A stretch of 64,000 nucleotides of DNA from CAXXOK01 sp964640955 (GTDB taxonomy: Bacteria; Bacillota; Clostridia; Christensenellales; Aristaeellaceae): NCBI GenBank assembly GCA_964640955.1, contig CAZXJI010000014.1, positions 1 to 64,000 on the forward strand. Direction: 5' to 3'. Positions 1-7,878 of the stretch are shown here, piece after piece. The notes under the pieces are model-generated. The model saw only the letters and a program-made list of their open reading frames with translations. It searched no databases and was not told the origin of the DNA. Positions within the stretch are counted from its first letter, which is position 1. Each line of letters starts with the position of its first letter. The position numbers and the translations under genes were made by a program.

Positions 1-210
1 ACAGTATTTGCTCAGCAGCATGGCTTTGTTATCCTGAACGTCCAGCACGATCCATTCCAGCGGTTCCTGTCCGTTATCCAGCTGATTATCCTGCTCGTAG
101 CTGCCGAAAACGACGATATCGCCCACCGCAGGCGTAGGAATGCCGGCCGCCGAAGCAGGCGAAACAAGGCAAAGCAATAGAAGGACGAACACACAAAACA
201 GACGTTTCAT
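1..210 (-). CDS. DUF6273-type secreted protein, N-terminal part (cut by window edge)
   Basis: Only the first 70 codons lie in the window; the gene runs off the left edge. The ATG at 208-210 follows GGGGGTG. The protein opens with a signal peptide (MKRLFCVFVLLLLCLVSPASA) and continues GDIVVFGSYEQDNQLDNGQEPLEWIVLDVQDNKAMLLSKYC. The pattern GDxVxFGxYEQD...GxEPLEWIVLD is typical of the DUF6273 family, secreted Firmicute proteins of unknown function often found beside other surface proteins. A -10-like ATTATA (TATAAT on the minus strand) sits at 242-247 without a convincing -35. The family call rests on this short motif; the rest of the protein is unseen. Confidence 0.75.
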   Translation of the reverse strand, partial: MKRLFCVFVLLLLCLVSPASAAGIPTPAVGDIVVFGSYEQDNQLDNGQEPLEWIVLDVQDNKAMLLSKYC

Positions 211-296
211 CAACGCACCCCCATTAGTATCATTGGCCTACATTATACATCACTTCTCGCGCCAATACTATCCCGTCTGCGCGGCAGAACAATGAA

Positions 297-324
297 AAAG
301 CACGCGCATCGCAGGGCGTGCTTT
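297..324 (-). terminator. Rho-independent terminator of the sortase-like/C39 gene
   Basis: Nine-base-pair stem AAAGCACGC (297-305) with GCGTGCTTT (316-324) and a ten-base loop. On the minus strand the stem is followed by a T-rich tract. It lies about 70 bases after the stop at 394. Confidence 0.7.
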
Positions 325-393
325 CGTGTGCCGCGCAGGATACCGGACGTTTCAAACGGCGCGGCCGCGGCCGGATTCCGCCGTAAATTTACA

Positions 394-2004
394 TTATGGC
401 GTCTCGTTTCTTTGCAGCAGATAGATCGGACTAATGTTGCATTGCGCGACGTTCTCAAGCTTGATGCGCACCAGGCCCGGCGCCAGAACCTCCAGATAGT
501 TCTTCCGGTCGGACTCCTGATAGCTGTCCCTTCGCAGAGGATCCAGCACGTATAAATAGCCGTCGTTCACGGTAGCCAGCACCAGAAAATGACTGGTTTC
601 GGTGAAGGGGCTTCCGTAACCGCTGGAGCATGCGACGGCGATGGTATCGTCGTTCCGAAGAGAGGAGAGCGCTTCATCCAGCTGATAGGTCTTGGTAAGC
701 GACAGGTCGTATACCTGGCACAGATCGCTCAGATACCGCATATTCGTGCCAAACCGGACGGTTCTGCCCTGCACCCCCCAGATGTTGTTGCCGGTGGCGA
801 AGCTTGCGATGGCCAGGGGAAAATAGCGGACGAATTCATCCGGTGTGGACAGCTGGTAGGGCAGCTGCTTGCCCGAGCATAAATAGTCGTTGACGGAGGA
901 CGAGCAGAACCGATAGCCGAACGGAGAACTCGCATACGCGCTCAGCTTGACCAGGTCCTCCTTGTCGACCAGATTCACAATCGCCATGGCGACGGCGGTG
1001 GGGCCGCAGCCCCCGTCGCCAAACGTTCTTCTTTTGCTTGAATTCGGCGCTTCGAAAATCAGGTTTTCCCAGAGCGGATCATTTTGCGCGTAAAGCATCC
1101 ATGTGCCGACGTTCTCGATGGAAACGTACCCGTTCAACGTGGATCGGGAATCCATTTCCAGCTTGTTCACATAGGCGACCTTTGCGGTCGCATAGTCGAT
1201 GGGGCGCTTTCTGGCATAGATCACATAACGCGTCCCCTGCCGAACGTCGGATGCCGTCGCCAGGATCGCCCACGCGTCCCCCTCGACGGGCAAAGAGGAG
1301 GCCTTCGGCTGTATGAAGGATTTTTCAAGGATATCGGGAAGGGATTCGTTTATCAGCGTCGCGGCCGATTCGGCGGATACCAGCCACGAATCGTTATCGG
1401 AAAGCTTCGTGCGGATTCCCGCGAAAACATCCAGCTGGTAGTCTCCCTCGGGCGTCAGCAGGTAAAGGGTCGGGTTCTCCTGATAATAGGCGTCGTCCTG
1501 ATAATAGGAAAGGCTGCCGAATAACGAGTAGTCCAGGCAGTTCCTGCCGTACAGCACGATTTCGGAAGCGGAAAAATCCGGCGTTTCGTCGCCCGTCATA
1601 AAAATCGCCCCGTTGGAGCTGATTCGGTCGTTGAACGTTCGCCGCAGATAATACCCGGAATCACCGCAGTACATCACGGGCTGGTTGATGGTCGTGCCCG
1701 GCTGGTAAAGCCACGCGATGCTGTTGGGGGCAACCGCCTGCAAATAGGAGAAGTCGACCGCATACTGCACGTCGGTTTTGATTACGCTGTTTGCGGTGCC
1801 GGATAAAACGGTTTCTTCCGCTTCCGTGGAAGAGGCGACGGTTGAGATCGGCGTTTGATCGGGCCATAAAAACCATCCGGGTGCCTTGAGCCCTTCCCCT
1901 TCCGCCAAAACAACGGTATGGAGGCTCAGCCATAATGCCAACAGCAGAGGCCCCCATACGCGGCGTTTCGGATTCCGGCGTTTTCCCACAGGCTTGTCTA
2001 TCAT
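394..2004 (-). CDS. Secreted fusion: degenerate sortase-B-like domain plus C39-like cysteine peptidase domain
   Basis: 536 residues. The ATG at 2002-2004 is chosen because GGAAGG lies 10 bases upstream; a longer TTG start at 2079 lacks a good site. Residues 1-40 form a signal peptide or anchor (KRRNPKRR, then a hydrophobic run). Residues about 85-275 follow the sortase B pattern: WLYQPGTTINQPVM, GAIFMTGDE, VLYGRN, YQLDVFAG. The catalytic His of YGHN is Arg154, the Cys of LSTC is Ala251 (LATASDV), while the active-site Arg (Arg259, GTRYVI) remains. Residues about 320-530 look like a C39-type papain fold: GDGGCGPTAVAM (Cys333), TSHFLVLA (His472), YVLDPL (Asp488). So the sortase half should not catalyse and the peptidase half looks intact. 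Substrate unknown. It is transcribed alone. Confidence 0.75.
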   Translation of the reverse strand: MIDKPVGKRRNPKRRVWGPLLLALWLSLHTVVLAEGEGLKAPGWFLWPDQTPISTVASSTEAEETVLSGTANSVIKTDVQYAVDFSYLQAVAPNSIAWLYQPGTTINQPVMYCGDSGYYLRRTFNDRISSNGAIFMTGDETPDFSASEIVLYGRNCLDYSLFGSLSYYQDDAYYQENPTLYLLTPEGDYQLDVFAGIRTKLSDNDSWLVSAESAATLINESLPDILEKSFIQPKASSLPVEGDAWAILATASDVRQGTRYVIYARKRPIDYATAKVAYVNKLEMDSRSTLNGYVSIENVGTWMLYAQNDPLWENLIFEAPNSSKRRTFGDGGCGPTAVAMAIVNLVDKEDLVKLSAYASSPFGYRFCSSSVNDYLCSGKQLPYQLSTPDEFVRYFPLAIASFATGNNIWGVQGRTVRFGTNMRYLSDLCQVYDLSLTKTYQLDEALSSLRNDDTIAVACSSGYGSPFTETSHFLVLATVNDGYLYVLDPLRRDSYQESDRKNYLEVLAPGLVRIKLENVAQCNISPIYLLQRNETP

Positions 2005-2400
2005 CAAACTATTGCCTTCCATATGGAATAATGGCGCATGACAAAGAAATCGACAGATACCATTATTGCATTTTCCCAATGAAAAGTAAAGTTGATCCGG
2101 CTTGCGAAAACCTGACGGCGACCATTCGAACGGCCGCCGCTCAGCCGCGCCGGACCATGCCGGGGGCGCCTGTTGCCGCTTTGTTCCGCACGCAACAGGG
2201 ATGGGGAGCGGGTAGCTTTAGCTACCCGCTCCCCATCCCTGTTTTCGCAAATGCCGTTGCACCCAAAGGATGCCGATCCGCCTTCCCCGCCATGGGGACG
2301 GATTTCCGTCCATCCGTCCGGCTTCGCTTTGTCGGCCGGACAGGAATGAGACGGAGAAGAGCCTGTTTGTCGGCCGCCGGCCTAGAACCTGCCCGGATCT
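2005..2400. other. Intergenic region with a very strong hairpin
   Basis: No gene seen. The left part is the upstream region of the sortase-like gene; on the minus strand a weak TTTACT-17-AATAAT promoter-like pair lies near 2060-2095. The middle holds the 2194-2243 hairpin. A second, weaker inverted repeat (GTCCGGC / GCCGGAC) lies around 2315-2340. Confidence 0.5.
2194..2243 (-). terminator. 23-bp perfect hairpin, probable terminator of the 2401-6539 operon
   Basis: Arms 2194-2216 and 2221-2243 are perfectly complementary around the loop TTTA. It lies about 160 bases after the stop of the carbohydrate-binding protein gene. There is no long T tract on either strand, so its role as an intrinsic terminator is inferred from position; it could equally protect an RNA 3' end. 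Confidence 0.55.
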
Positions 2401-3720
2401 TTATTTGCCGGGCATTCCGCCGCGGCCGCCGCCGCCGCCCATTCCGCCGCCTCCACCGCCCATTCCGCCGCCGCCCGTGCCACCCATGTCACCCGTGCCG
2501 TCCATGCCGCCGCCCATCTGGAAGCCCATCTGGGATTCGGTCAGTTCGGTCACGGTTTCGCCGTTGACCGTAATGTTTCCGCCGGTCATCACGCCGGTGC
2601 CGGTGTAGTCGAACGCCGAAACGGCCGTGATGTTCAATGTACCGCCGGTAATGTACAGGTCGCCGTTGGAGTCCAGGGCGTCGGTATCGCCGGAAGCCAT
2701 CTGGATGGTAATCGTACCGCCGTTGATTTCCATCACCAGGTCGTAGTTGCTCTTCTGGGATACGTTGATGCCGTCGTCGGTCGCATAAATGGTAATCGTA
2801 CCGCCGTTGATCTGCACGTACGTGCCCTCGATGCCTTCGGTACACGTGGCGATGTTAATCACGCCGCCGTCGATCTGCACGATCGCGTTGCCCTGTATGC
2901 CGTCGTCCGCGGCGGTGATGTTCAGGGTTCCGCTGCGGATGTAAATGTACCCCAGGGAGGCGTCCTTGTCGTTTTCGCTGTGCAGCGCGTCCTTCTTGGA
3001 AACGATGGTGATCGTCCCGTCGTAGATGCGGATGGAGTCGTTGGCCTTCAGGCCGTCCACGGCCGCGGTGATGTCGTAGGTGCCGCCGGTGATCTTCAGA
3101 TCGTCCTTGGAGGTAATGCCGTTGCCCTTGGCGGAGACGACGGTCAGGGAGCCCGTGCCGTTCAGCGTCAGATCCGCCTTGGAAATGACGACGGAATCCA
3201 GGCTTTTGGTTGCGTAGGCGCCCGATACCGTAAGCGTGCTGTCCCCCGTCAGGGTGATAAAGGCCTTGTCCGCCGAGAGGACGTAGATCGCGGCAGCGTT
3301 TTCGTTAACGATGCTCACGTTGTCCAGCACAAGCTGCACCTTGGCCTCGTCGCCCGCGTCGACCGTGATCGTCACGTTGTCGGCGTCGCCGCTTAGGACG
3401 TAGACGCCTTCCTGGTCCACCAGCACGTCCTCGTCGCTGGTCAGCGTGATGTAGGTGGCGTCCGTCAGGTCCGCCGTCTGTTCAAGGTCCCGGTCGGTGA
3501 ACATGTCCGACGTATCGAGCACCGAGCCGTCCGTTGTCGAAAGGACGCCGCTCGTTCCGGAAGCCGAGCCGTCGTCGGCTTCGGCGGTGCCTAACAGCGT
3601 ATTGACCGCCGTTTCCACCGTGGTCGCCGCCGTCCGGTTCGTTCCGCCGAGCATGCCGGCCCCCACGACCGTAAACACGAGCAGCAGCGCTATTGTGATC
3701 CATAAAGTGGTTTTCTTCAT
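2401..3720 (-). CDS. Secreted carbohydrate-binding domain protein (DUF4353 type) with Gly/Met tail
   Basis: 439 residues; the ATG at 3718-3720 follows GGAGGAGCGAAT. A signal peptide or anchor (MKKTTLWITIALLLVFTVVGAGML) is followed by a Thr/Ser/Asp-rich linker. A repetitive beta-strand region (residues about 90-400) has repeats such as ITGGTYDIT, RIYDGTITI, QIDGGVINI and QINGGTITI, as in right-handed beta-helix or DUF4353 proteins. The last 40 residues are almost only Gly and Met, ending RGGMPGK. It is the last gene of a five-gene operon, 11 bases after the DUF4956 gene. In other Firmicutes this family neighbours CotH-like, VTC and DUF4956 proteins, suggesting surface or coat display, but no biochemical role can be read from the sequence. 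No sortase motif was seen. Confidence 0.8.
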   Translation of the reverse strand: MKKTTLWITIALLLVFTVVGAGMLGGTNRTAATTVETAVNTLLGTAEADDGSASGTSGVLSTTDGSVLDTSDMFTDRDLEQTADLTDATYITLTSDEDVLVDQEGVYVLSGDADNVTITVDAGDEAKVQLVLDNVSIVNENAAAIYVLSADKAFITLTGDSTLTVSGAYATKSLDSVVISKADLTLNGTGSLTVVSAKGNGITSKDDLKITGGTYDITAAVDGLKANDSIRIYDGTITIVSKKDALHSENDKDASLGYIYIRSGTLNITAADDGIQGNAIVQIDGGVINIATCTEGIEGTYVQINGGTITIYATDDGINVSQKSNYDLVMEINGGTITIQMASGDTDALDSNGDLYITGGTLNITAVSAFDYTGTGVMTGGNITVNGETVTELTESQMGFQMGGGMDGTGDMGGTGGGGMGGGGGGMGGGGGRGGMPGK

Positions 3721-3731
3721 ATTCGCTCCTC

Positions 3732-4382
3732 CTAGAGCACGTCGCTTGCGTCCGACAGGTAACCGCAAACGATGTCCAAGTTGCCGTTCCGGCATCGAAA
3801 CTGGTCGATCATTTCCTTTTCCCGGGCCTCGTCCTTGAGGACGATCTCGTAGGACAGTTGAAACAGGCTGCCCATATTGGTCGTTCGGACCCGCTTGAGG
3901 CGGTGCAGGCTCGTAAACTCGGCGAACAGATCGTCGAACAGGCCCATGTAGTCCAGGCTTTCCGGTATCGTGATGCGCAGCTGCTTGCGCGCCTGCTTAG
4001 GCTCGCCGAAGCTGCCGGCGAACAACAGCAGCGATACGGCGCCGACCAGCACGGTAAACACCGCGGCGTACAGGATGTAGCCCATCCCCGTGGCCAGGCC
4101 GACGGCCATCGCAAAGAAGATGAATCCGATTTCCTTTGCGGTGCCCGGGATGGAGCGGAACCGCACCAGGCTGAACGCGCCCATCACGGCGATCCCCGTG
4201 CCGACGCTCCCGTTGACGATGGCGATCACCGCGCCGACGATGGCCGGAAGCATGACCAGGGTGACGACGAAAGGCTTGTTATAGCTGCTTTTGTACATGT
4301 AAAACAGGGCAATGACCAGCCCCAGCAGCAGGCCCGCGCCCGTGTAGAGCAACGTTGTCGCCAGATCGAAATTCTCAAGCAT
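3732..4382 (-). CDS. DUF4956 membrane protein
   Basis: 216 residues; the ATG at 4380-4382 follows AGGAGGATCACC. Three to four membrane segments in the first 120 residues (TTLLYTGAGLLLGLVIALF, PFVVTLVMLPAIVGAVIAIV, GTGIAVMGAFSLVRFRS, IGFIFFAMAVGLATGMGYI, AAVFTVLVGAVSLLLFAG) precede a soluble domain of about 90 residues with an Asp-rich C-terminus. The GSVGTGIAVMGAFSLVRFRSIPGTAKEI stretch is the hallmark of DUF4956 proteins, which commonly sit next to VTC-domain genes. The gene lies between the VTC gene (13-base gap) and the carbohydrate-binding gene (11-base gap), so the products are probably made together and may form a membrane complex. Function unknown. Confidence 0.85.
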   Translation of the reverse strand: MLENFDLATTLLYTGAGLLLGLVIALFYMYKSSYNKPFVVTLVMLPAIVGAVIAIVNGSVGTGIAVMGAFSLVRFRSIPGTAKEIGFIFFAMAVGLATGMGYILYAAVFTVLVGAVSLLLFAGSFGEPKQARKQLRITIPESLDYMGLFDDLFAEFTSLHRLKRVRTTNMGSLFQLSYEIVLKDEAREKEMIDQFRCRNGNLDIVCGYLSDASDVL

Positions 4383-4395
4383 GGTGATCCTCCTC

Positions 4396-5133
4396 CTACG
4401 CCACGTACCGTTTTGCGCACGGCCTGTTCGCCGCGCCGTCGTTTGCCAGAATGTAGTGCTCATAGCAATACCCGTACTTGGAAAACGACGCCGGGTAGAT
4501 GTGCTGCCGGTCCAGCGCGCCGCTGAGCCACAGCGGCATCGCGCCGTGCACCTTAATCTCGGTTACGTGCTGCGACGCGTCCAGTATCCGCCGGCCGTGG
4601 TCGCCGCTTCGCAGGTCCAGATCGTCGCACCGGAAGCGTATGTTCTCGTCGAAGGTGATGCGCAGGCTTTCGTCGTCCTTCCCTTTGAGCGCAACGCGGT
4701 CGTAGGCGATATAGATTTTGGGCTGCGGGCGATACAGCGACAGAAAGTAGTCGATCTCGCCCATCACCTGCCGGGATACGTCGGGCATCGCGCCGCTTGC
4801 CAGATGATCGCCCAACTCCTTGAGGCCCATGGAAACGCGGCGCTTGTACACCTGCCCCTTGTACTTCTTCTTCAGTTCAAAAAACACGTCGTCCTGCGCG
4901 CCGGGTACGCCGTAGCTGCGCAACCTGAGCTTTTCCTTGTACACCGGCTTTTCCAGCGAGCGGCGGACGAGCGCGTAATCCTCCGTATCGTAATAGAGGT
5001 TGCATACCGTGTACCGGCCGTACGCGTCCGCCCGGGTGTAGGGCTGAATCGCTTTGCGAAAAGCGGCGTATTGCGTATCGTCCATGATATACTTCAGCTC
5101 GTAGCGCATAAACGTGTTGGTGTCGTTCGTCAT
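4396..5133 (-). CDS. VTC-domain (polyphosphate polymerase-like) protein
   Basis: 245 residues; the ATG at 5131-5133 follows GAGGAGGACGATCCC. The VTC tunnel-fold pattern is clear: FMRYELKYIMD near the N-terminus, VCNLYYDTEDY, KEKLRLRSYG, FFELKKKYKGQVYKRR, YIAYDRVALKG and the late VTEIKVHGAMP. The basic residues in LRLRSYG and KKKYKG and the Glu in FELKKK and TEIKV are the type used by VTC4 to bind nucleotide and polyphosphate. There is no membrane segment, so it is probably cytoplasmic and perhaps docked to the DUF4956 membrane protein encoded next to it. Polyphosphate synthesis is a family-based guess; many bacterial VTC proteins are uncharacterised. Confidence 0.85.
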   Translation of the reverse strand: MTNDTNTFMRYELKYIMDDTQYAAFRKAIQPYTRADAYGRYTVCNLYYDTEDYALVRRSLEKPVYKEKLRLRSYGVPGAQDDVFFELKKKYKGQVYKRRVSMGLKELGDHLASGAMPDVSRQVMGEIDYFLSLYRPQPKIYIAYDRVALKGKDDESLRITFDENIRFRCDDLDLRSGDHGRRILDASQHVTEIKVHGAMPLWLSGALDRQHIYPASFSKYGYCYEHYILANDGAANRPCAKRYVA

Positions 5134-5182
5134 GGGATCGTCCTCCTCGTGATTGTTTGGCGCGCGCGCCGCCTTCGCCTGT

Positions 5183-5617
5183 TCAGGGCCGCGCGCGCGG
5201 TTTCAGTATCCGCCTTTCGCCGATTCCAAAGCCGATAACCCCTGCGGCGATCAGCAGCCCGCCGACGATGTAGAAAAGCACCGTGTACGGGGACGAGGTG
5301 CCCGCGATCTCGAAGATGCCCTTGAGCAGGCTGCCTGCCGCCAGCGTGGCGATACCGGAATTGTACAGGTTGTAGGCGGCGCGGTACCGCGGTACGGCGG
5401 CCGCCCACGGCTGGACGAACCACAACAGCAGGAATACCAGCGCGCCCCCCAGCAGCGGATACAGGAACAGAAATGTCATGGCGGGCGAAGTGACGCCGTG
5501 CCCGTACAGGGCGTAAACTTTATCCACAAGGAAGCAGAAGGCGCTGACGACGAGGTAGATAAGCGCGGTTTTCAAGGGCTGGCGGTTTCGCTTCGCGACG
5601 TTAACCGATATAGACAA
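5183..5617 (-). CDS. Small four-helix membrane protein of unknown function
   Basis: 144 residues, starting at a TTG (5615-5617) that overlaps the 3' end of the phosphodiester glycosidase gene by 17 bases; GGAG lies 11 bases upstream, so translation is probably coupled. Four hydrophobic segments are visible: ALIYLVVSAFCFLVDKVYAL, MTFLFLYPLLGGALVFLLLWF, a central segment near GIATLAAGSLLKGIFEIAG, and VLFYIVGGLLIAAGVIGFGIG. A basic tail follows (ERRILKPRARP). I do not recognise a named family. Its place between a secreted glycosidase and the VTC/DUF4956 pair suggests a membrane partner in the same surface process. Confidence 0.7.
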   Translation of the reverse strand: MSISVNVAKRNRQPLKTALIYLVVSAFCFLVDKVYALYGHGVTSPAMTFLFLYPLLGGALVFLLLWFVQPWAAAVPRYRAAYNLYNSGIATLAAGSLLKGIFEIAGTSSPYTVLFYIVGGLLIAAGVIGFGIGERRILKPRARP

Positions 5618-6539
5618 TGTCGCTCACGCTCCTTTCTCCGTCACTTCTGCCGTCCGTCGGGTTGTTGATGATCTGTCCGTTGAACCACATGGTGGACGAA
5701 CCGCCCCCGTCCAGGTTGTAGGCGACGGTGCATCCGCGGTCGGCGAAAAGCTGTGCCAGTTCCAGCAGGGATAACCCGGCGCTTTCGCTGGTGCGCCCGT
5801 CGGATACGATCACGATATAGTGCAGCGCGGATACCTGCCCGATGGCCGTTCGCGGGTTGCTGCTCTTGGACTGGCTCACCTCGCTATTGGCGGAGACCGT
5901 GATTTCGCCGTCGTTGACGAGGGCCGGCCCGAAGGACAGCACCTGCCAGGCTCCGGCCTCCATCAGACTCTGGGCGGTCGTGTCGCTCTCCTCGATAATG
6001 GAGAAATTGCCGTCGCTGTCGATGACCAGGTCCTCGTTATCGCCGCCGGTAGCCCGGTACAGCACGCCGTTGCGGACGACGTAGCCGTCGTTTCGAAACC
6101 CGTAATAGTCGCCGTTGATGGCGAAGACGGCGCCGTTGCTTTCCGCCATGGCCGACGTGGTCTGCTTGATGTTGCGCCCGTACACCCCGTTGGCCAGCGC
6201 GGTTTCCAGATAGGAAACGTCCGCGATCCGGATATCGGCGATGTACACGGCCGTGTCGTAAACGTAGACGGTTTCCAGCGTGATCTGGATATTCTCGTCC
6301 GTATACGAGGTATCGGTGACCACGGCCGTCGCAGAGGCCTGCGCCTCGGTCGTGCCGACCGACAGCGTTGTGCCGGCGGAAGCCTCCGCCGTGGTGATGA
6401 CGCCGGTGGACAGCGTGCCGGTCGTGGGCGTCAGGCTGCGCGGGATGACGAAGGTGTCCAGCAGCACGTACCCCGCGGACAGCAGCAGCACAAGCGTATA
6501 AAGGATCGCCCACCGGAATGCTTTCTTCATAAAACCCAT
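5601..6539 (-). CDS. Membrane-anchored phosphodiester glycosidase (NAGPA domain)
   Basis: 312 residues, first gene of the 6539-2401 operon. The start at 6537-6539 has AAAGGG about 9 bases upstream; an ATG three codons later is the alternative. An N-terminal signal anchor (AFRWAILYTLVLLLSAGYVLLD) is followed by a Ser/Thr/Ala-rich linker. The catalytic-type domain has AINGDYYGFRNDGYVVRNG, LSFGPALVNDGE, NPRTAIGQ, VSDGRTSESAGLSLLELAQLF and YNLDGGGSSTMWFNG, the standard motifs of the phosphodiester glycosidase family related to the enzyme that uncovers mannose-6-phosphate. In bacteria this family acts outside the cell on phosphodiester-linked sugars or wall polymers. The DGGGSS motif is intact, so activity is plausible; substrate unknown. 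Confidence 0.85.
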   Translation of the reverse strand: MGFMKKAFRWAILYTLVLLLSAGYVLLDTFVIPRSLTPTTGTLSTGVITTAEASAGTTLSVGTTEAQASATAVVTDTSYTDENIQITLETVYVYDTAVYIADIRIADVSYLETALANGVYGRNIKQTTSAMAESNGAVFAINGDYYGFRNDGYVVRNGVLYRATGGDNEDLVIDSDGNFSIIEESDTTAQSLMEAGAWQVLSFGPALVNDGEITVSANSEVSQSKSSNPRTAIGQVSALHYIVIVSDGRTSESAGLSLLELAQLFADRGCTVAYNLDGGGSSTMWFNGQIINNPTDGRSDGERSVSDIVYIG

Positions 6540-6682
6540 ATCGGCACCCTTTCTGTAGCTCGGTACATGCATATCCTAACCGGGTTATCTGAAAAGTATC
6601 TGAATGCGAAATGAACGATTAACGAAAACTTAACGAAACGTGCGAATCGCAGGTTCCGTGGCGGCGATGCCCGCCGGACAGC

Positions 6683-6728
6683 GCGAAGCCGCCCCCTGAA
6701 ACCGATGCGTTTCAGGGGGCGGCTTCGC
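6683..6728 (-). terminator. 20-bp perfect hairpin after the DUF4838 gene
   Basis: Arms 6683-6702 and 6709-6728 are perfectly complementary with a six-base loop, 10 bases after the stop at 6738. No T tract follows on the minus strand. Confidence 0.6.
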
Positions 6729-6737
6729 GTTGCCTTT

Positions 6738-7691
6738 TCAGGCGTTCAGCAGGATCTCGCCGTAGGGGAGCAGGCTGGGCCTGCCGTAGCGTTCGGTATA
6801 GTCCTGTGAAAGGTAACATCCGAACGCGGTGATGAAGTCGATCCCCAGGCCACGGTAATAGGCCACGTCCGCCCGCATGACCTCCGCGTCCAGCCGAAAG
6901 GGGCGAGGCGGACGGGTCCATTTCGAAAATAGCGAGTTGTCCGTCCAGTAATCCAGCACCATCGCCGTGGAAACGCCGAAGCAGTCCAGCAGCGCCCCGA
7001 GCGGGGCGTTTTCCACCGCGTTTTCGGGGCAGGCGCCGTCGTTGATCGGGCGATGCGGGTTCCGCCGGAAAGGCGCGTACTCCAGAAAGACGCCTTCGTC
7101 CGGCCGTATGCTGCGCGGCGGCTCCAGCGCGTCCAGATAGGCGATGTACGCCATCTCCGCGAGCGGGTCCGCGCGGCGCACGCCGCGCAGCATCGCGTTG
7201 ATCAGGATCATCTGCTGGTCGGACGGCGTAAGCGCCCTGCAGCGTTCACAATGACAGGAGCCGTTCAGCGCGTCGTCCGTCCAGAAATGGTAGCGGTGGT
7301 CGCCGGCCGGCAATCGCCGGGCAAGCGCCTCGGCCTGCCGGCTCAGATAAGCCAGCGCGCCCTCGCTGCTCGGGCAGCAGTTCAGGTCCGGGTTCCGGTT
7401 GCCCGCCCCGTCCGTGCGGAACCATTCCGGACGGGTTGCAAACAGCCGGCGCGGCAGCAGATAGGACACGGTATGCAGTTCGTATTCGACGCTGATGCCC
7501 ATGCCGCGCGCCCGGCGCAGCAGCGGCTCCATGGCGGGCAGACGGTCCAGCATCCGCCGCAGGCTTTCCGGGGCGCGTGGGCCCCCCTCGGGGTGCAGGC
7601 CGAGCACGTTCAGCCGCAGCGCCTCCATATCGTCCAGCCACGCGTCGCACAACTCTTCAGGATGGATGACGATCCCACGTTTTTTCACCAT
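6738..7691 (-). CDS. DUF4838-type (putative glycoside hydrolase-like) protein
   Basis: 317 residues; the ATG at 7689-7691 follows AGGAGA with 9-base spacing. No signal peptide. Patterns such as GIVIHPEELCDAWLDDMEALRLNVLGLH, VEYELHTVSYLLPRRLF, YHFWTDDALNGSCHCERCRALTPSDQ, FLEYAPFRRNPHRP and IDFITAFGCYLSQDY match DUF4838 proteins, which have a TIM-barrel look and are found with glycan-use genes. The CHCERC cluster is characteristic. It is transcribed away from the ArsR-like regulator at 7879, with 187 bases between starts, so the two may be co-regulated. Enzymatic activity is not established for the family. Confidence 0.7.
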   Translation of the reverse strand: MVKKRGIVIHPEELCDAWLDDMEALRLNVLGLHPEGGPRAPESLRRMLDRLPAMEPLLRRARGMGISVEYELHTVSYLLPRRLFATRPEWFRTDGAGNRNPDLNCCPSSEGALAYLSRQAEALARRLPAGDHRYHFWTDDALNGSCHCERCRALTPSDQQMILINAMLRGVRRADPLAEMAYIAYLDALEPPRSIRPDEGVFLEYAPFRRNPHRPINDGACPENAVENAPLGALLDCFGVSTAMVLDYWTDNSLFSKWTRPPRPFRLDAEVMRADVAYYRGLGIDFITAFGCYLSQDYTERYGRPSLLPYGEILLNA

Positions 7692-7800
7692 ATCAACATA
7701 TCTCCTGTTCTTAATGGCTTTAGATTGTAGCATCAACGCGCATTTAATGCAATCTCAAAAGAAAACGAGCAATAATTATGTATTAATTGTGCTCTTGGCC

Positions 7801-7829
7801 TTGGAAGACGGGGGACACGATGTTATAAT
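7801..7829 (+). promoter_or_regulatory. Sigma-A promoter of the ArsR-type regulator
   Basis: TTGGAA at 7801-7806, 17-base spacer, TATAAT at 7824-7829. The start codon is 49 bases downstream of the -10. Confidence 0.75.
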
Positions 7830-7878
7830 AAAGTACGGCTCAAGCCCTGATTTTGACAATCTGTGCGGAGGGATCGGC

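Noticed and set aside
7495..7878. N-terminal extension of the ArsR-type regulator
   Set aside because: The extension lies upstream of the TTGGAA-17-TATAAT promoter and opposite the DUF4838 gene; the GTG at 7879 has GGAGG at ideal spacing.
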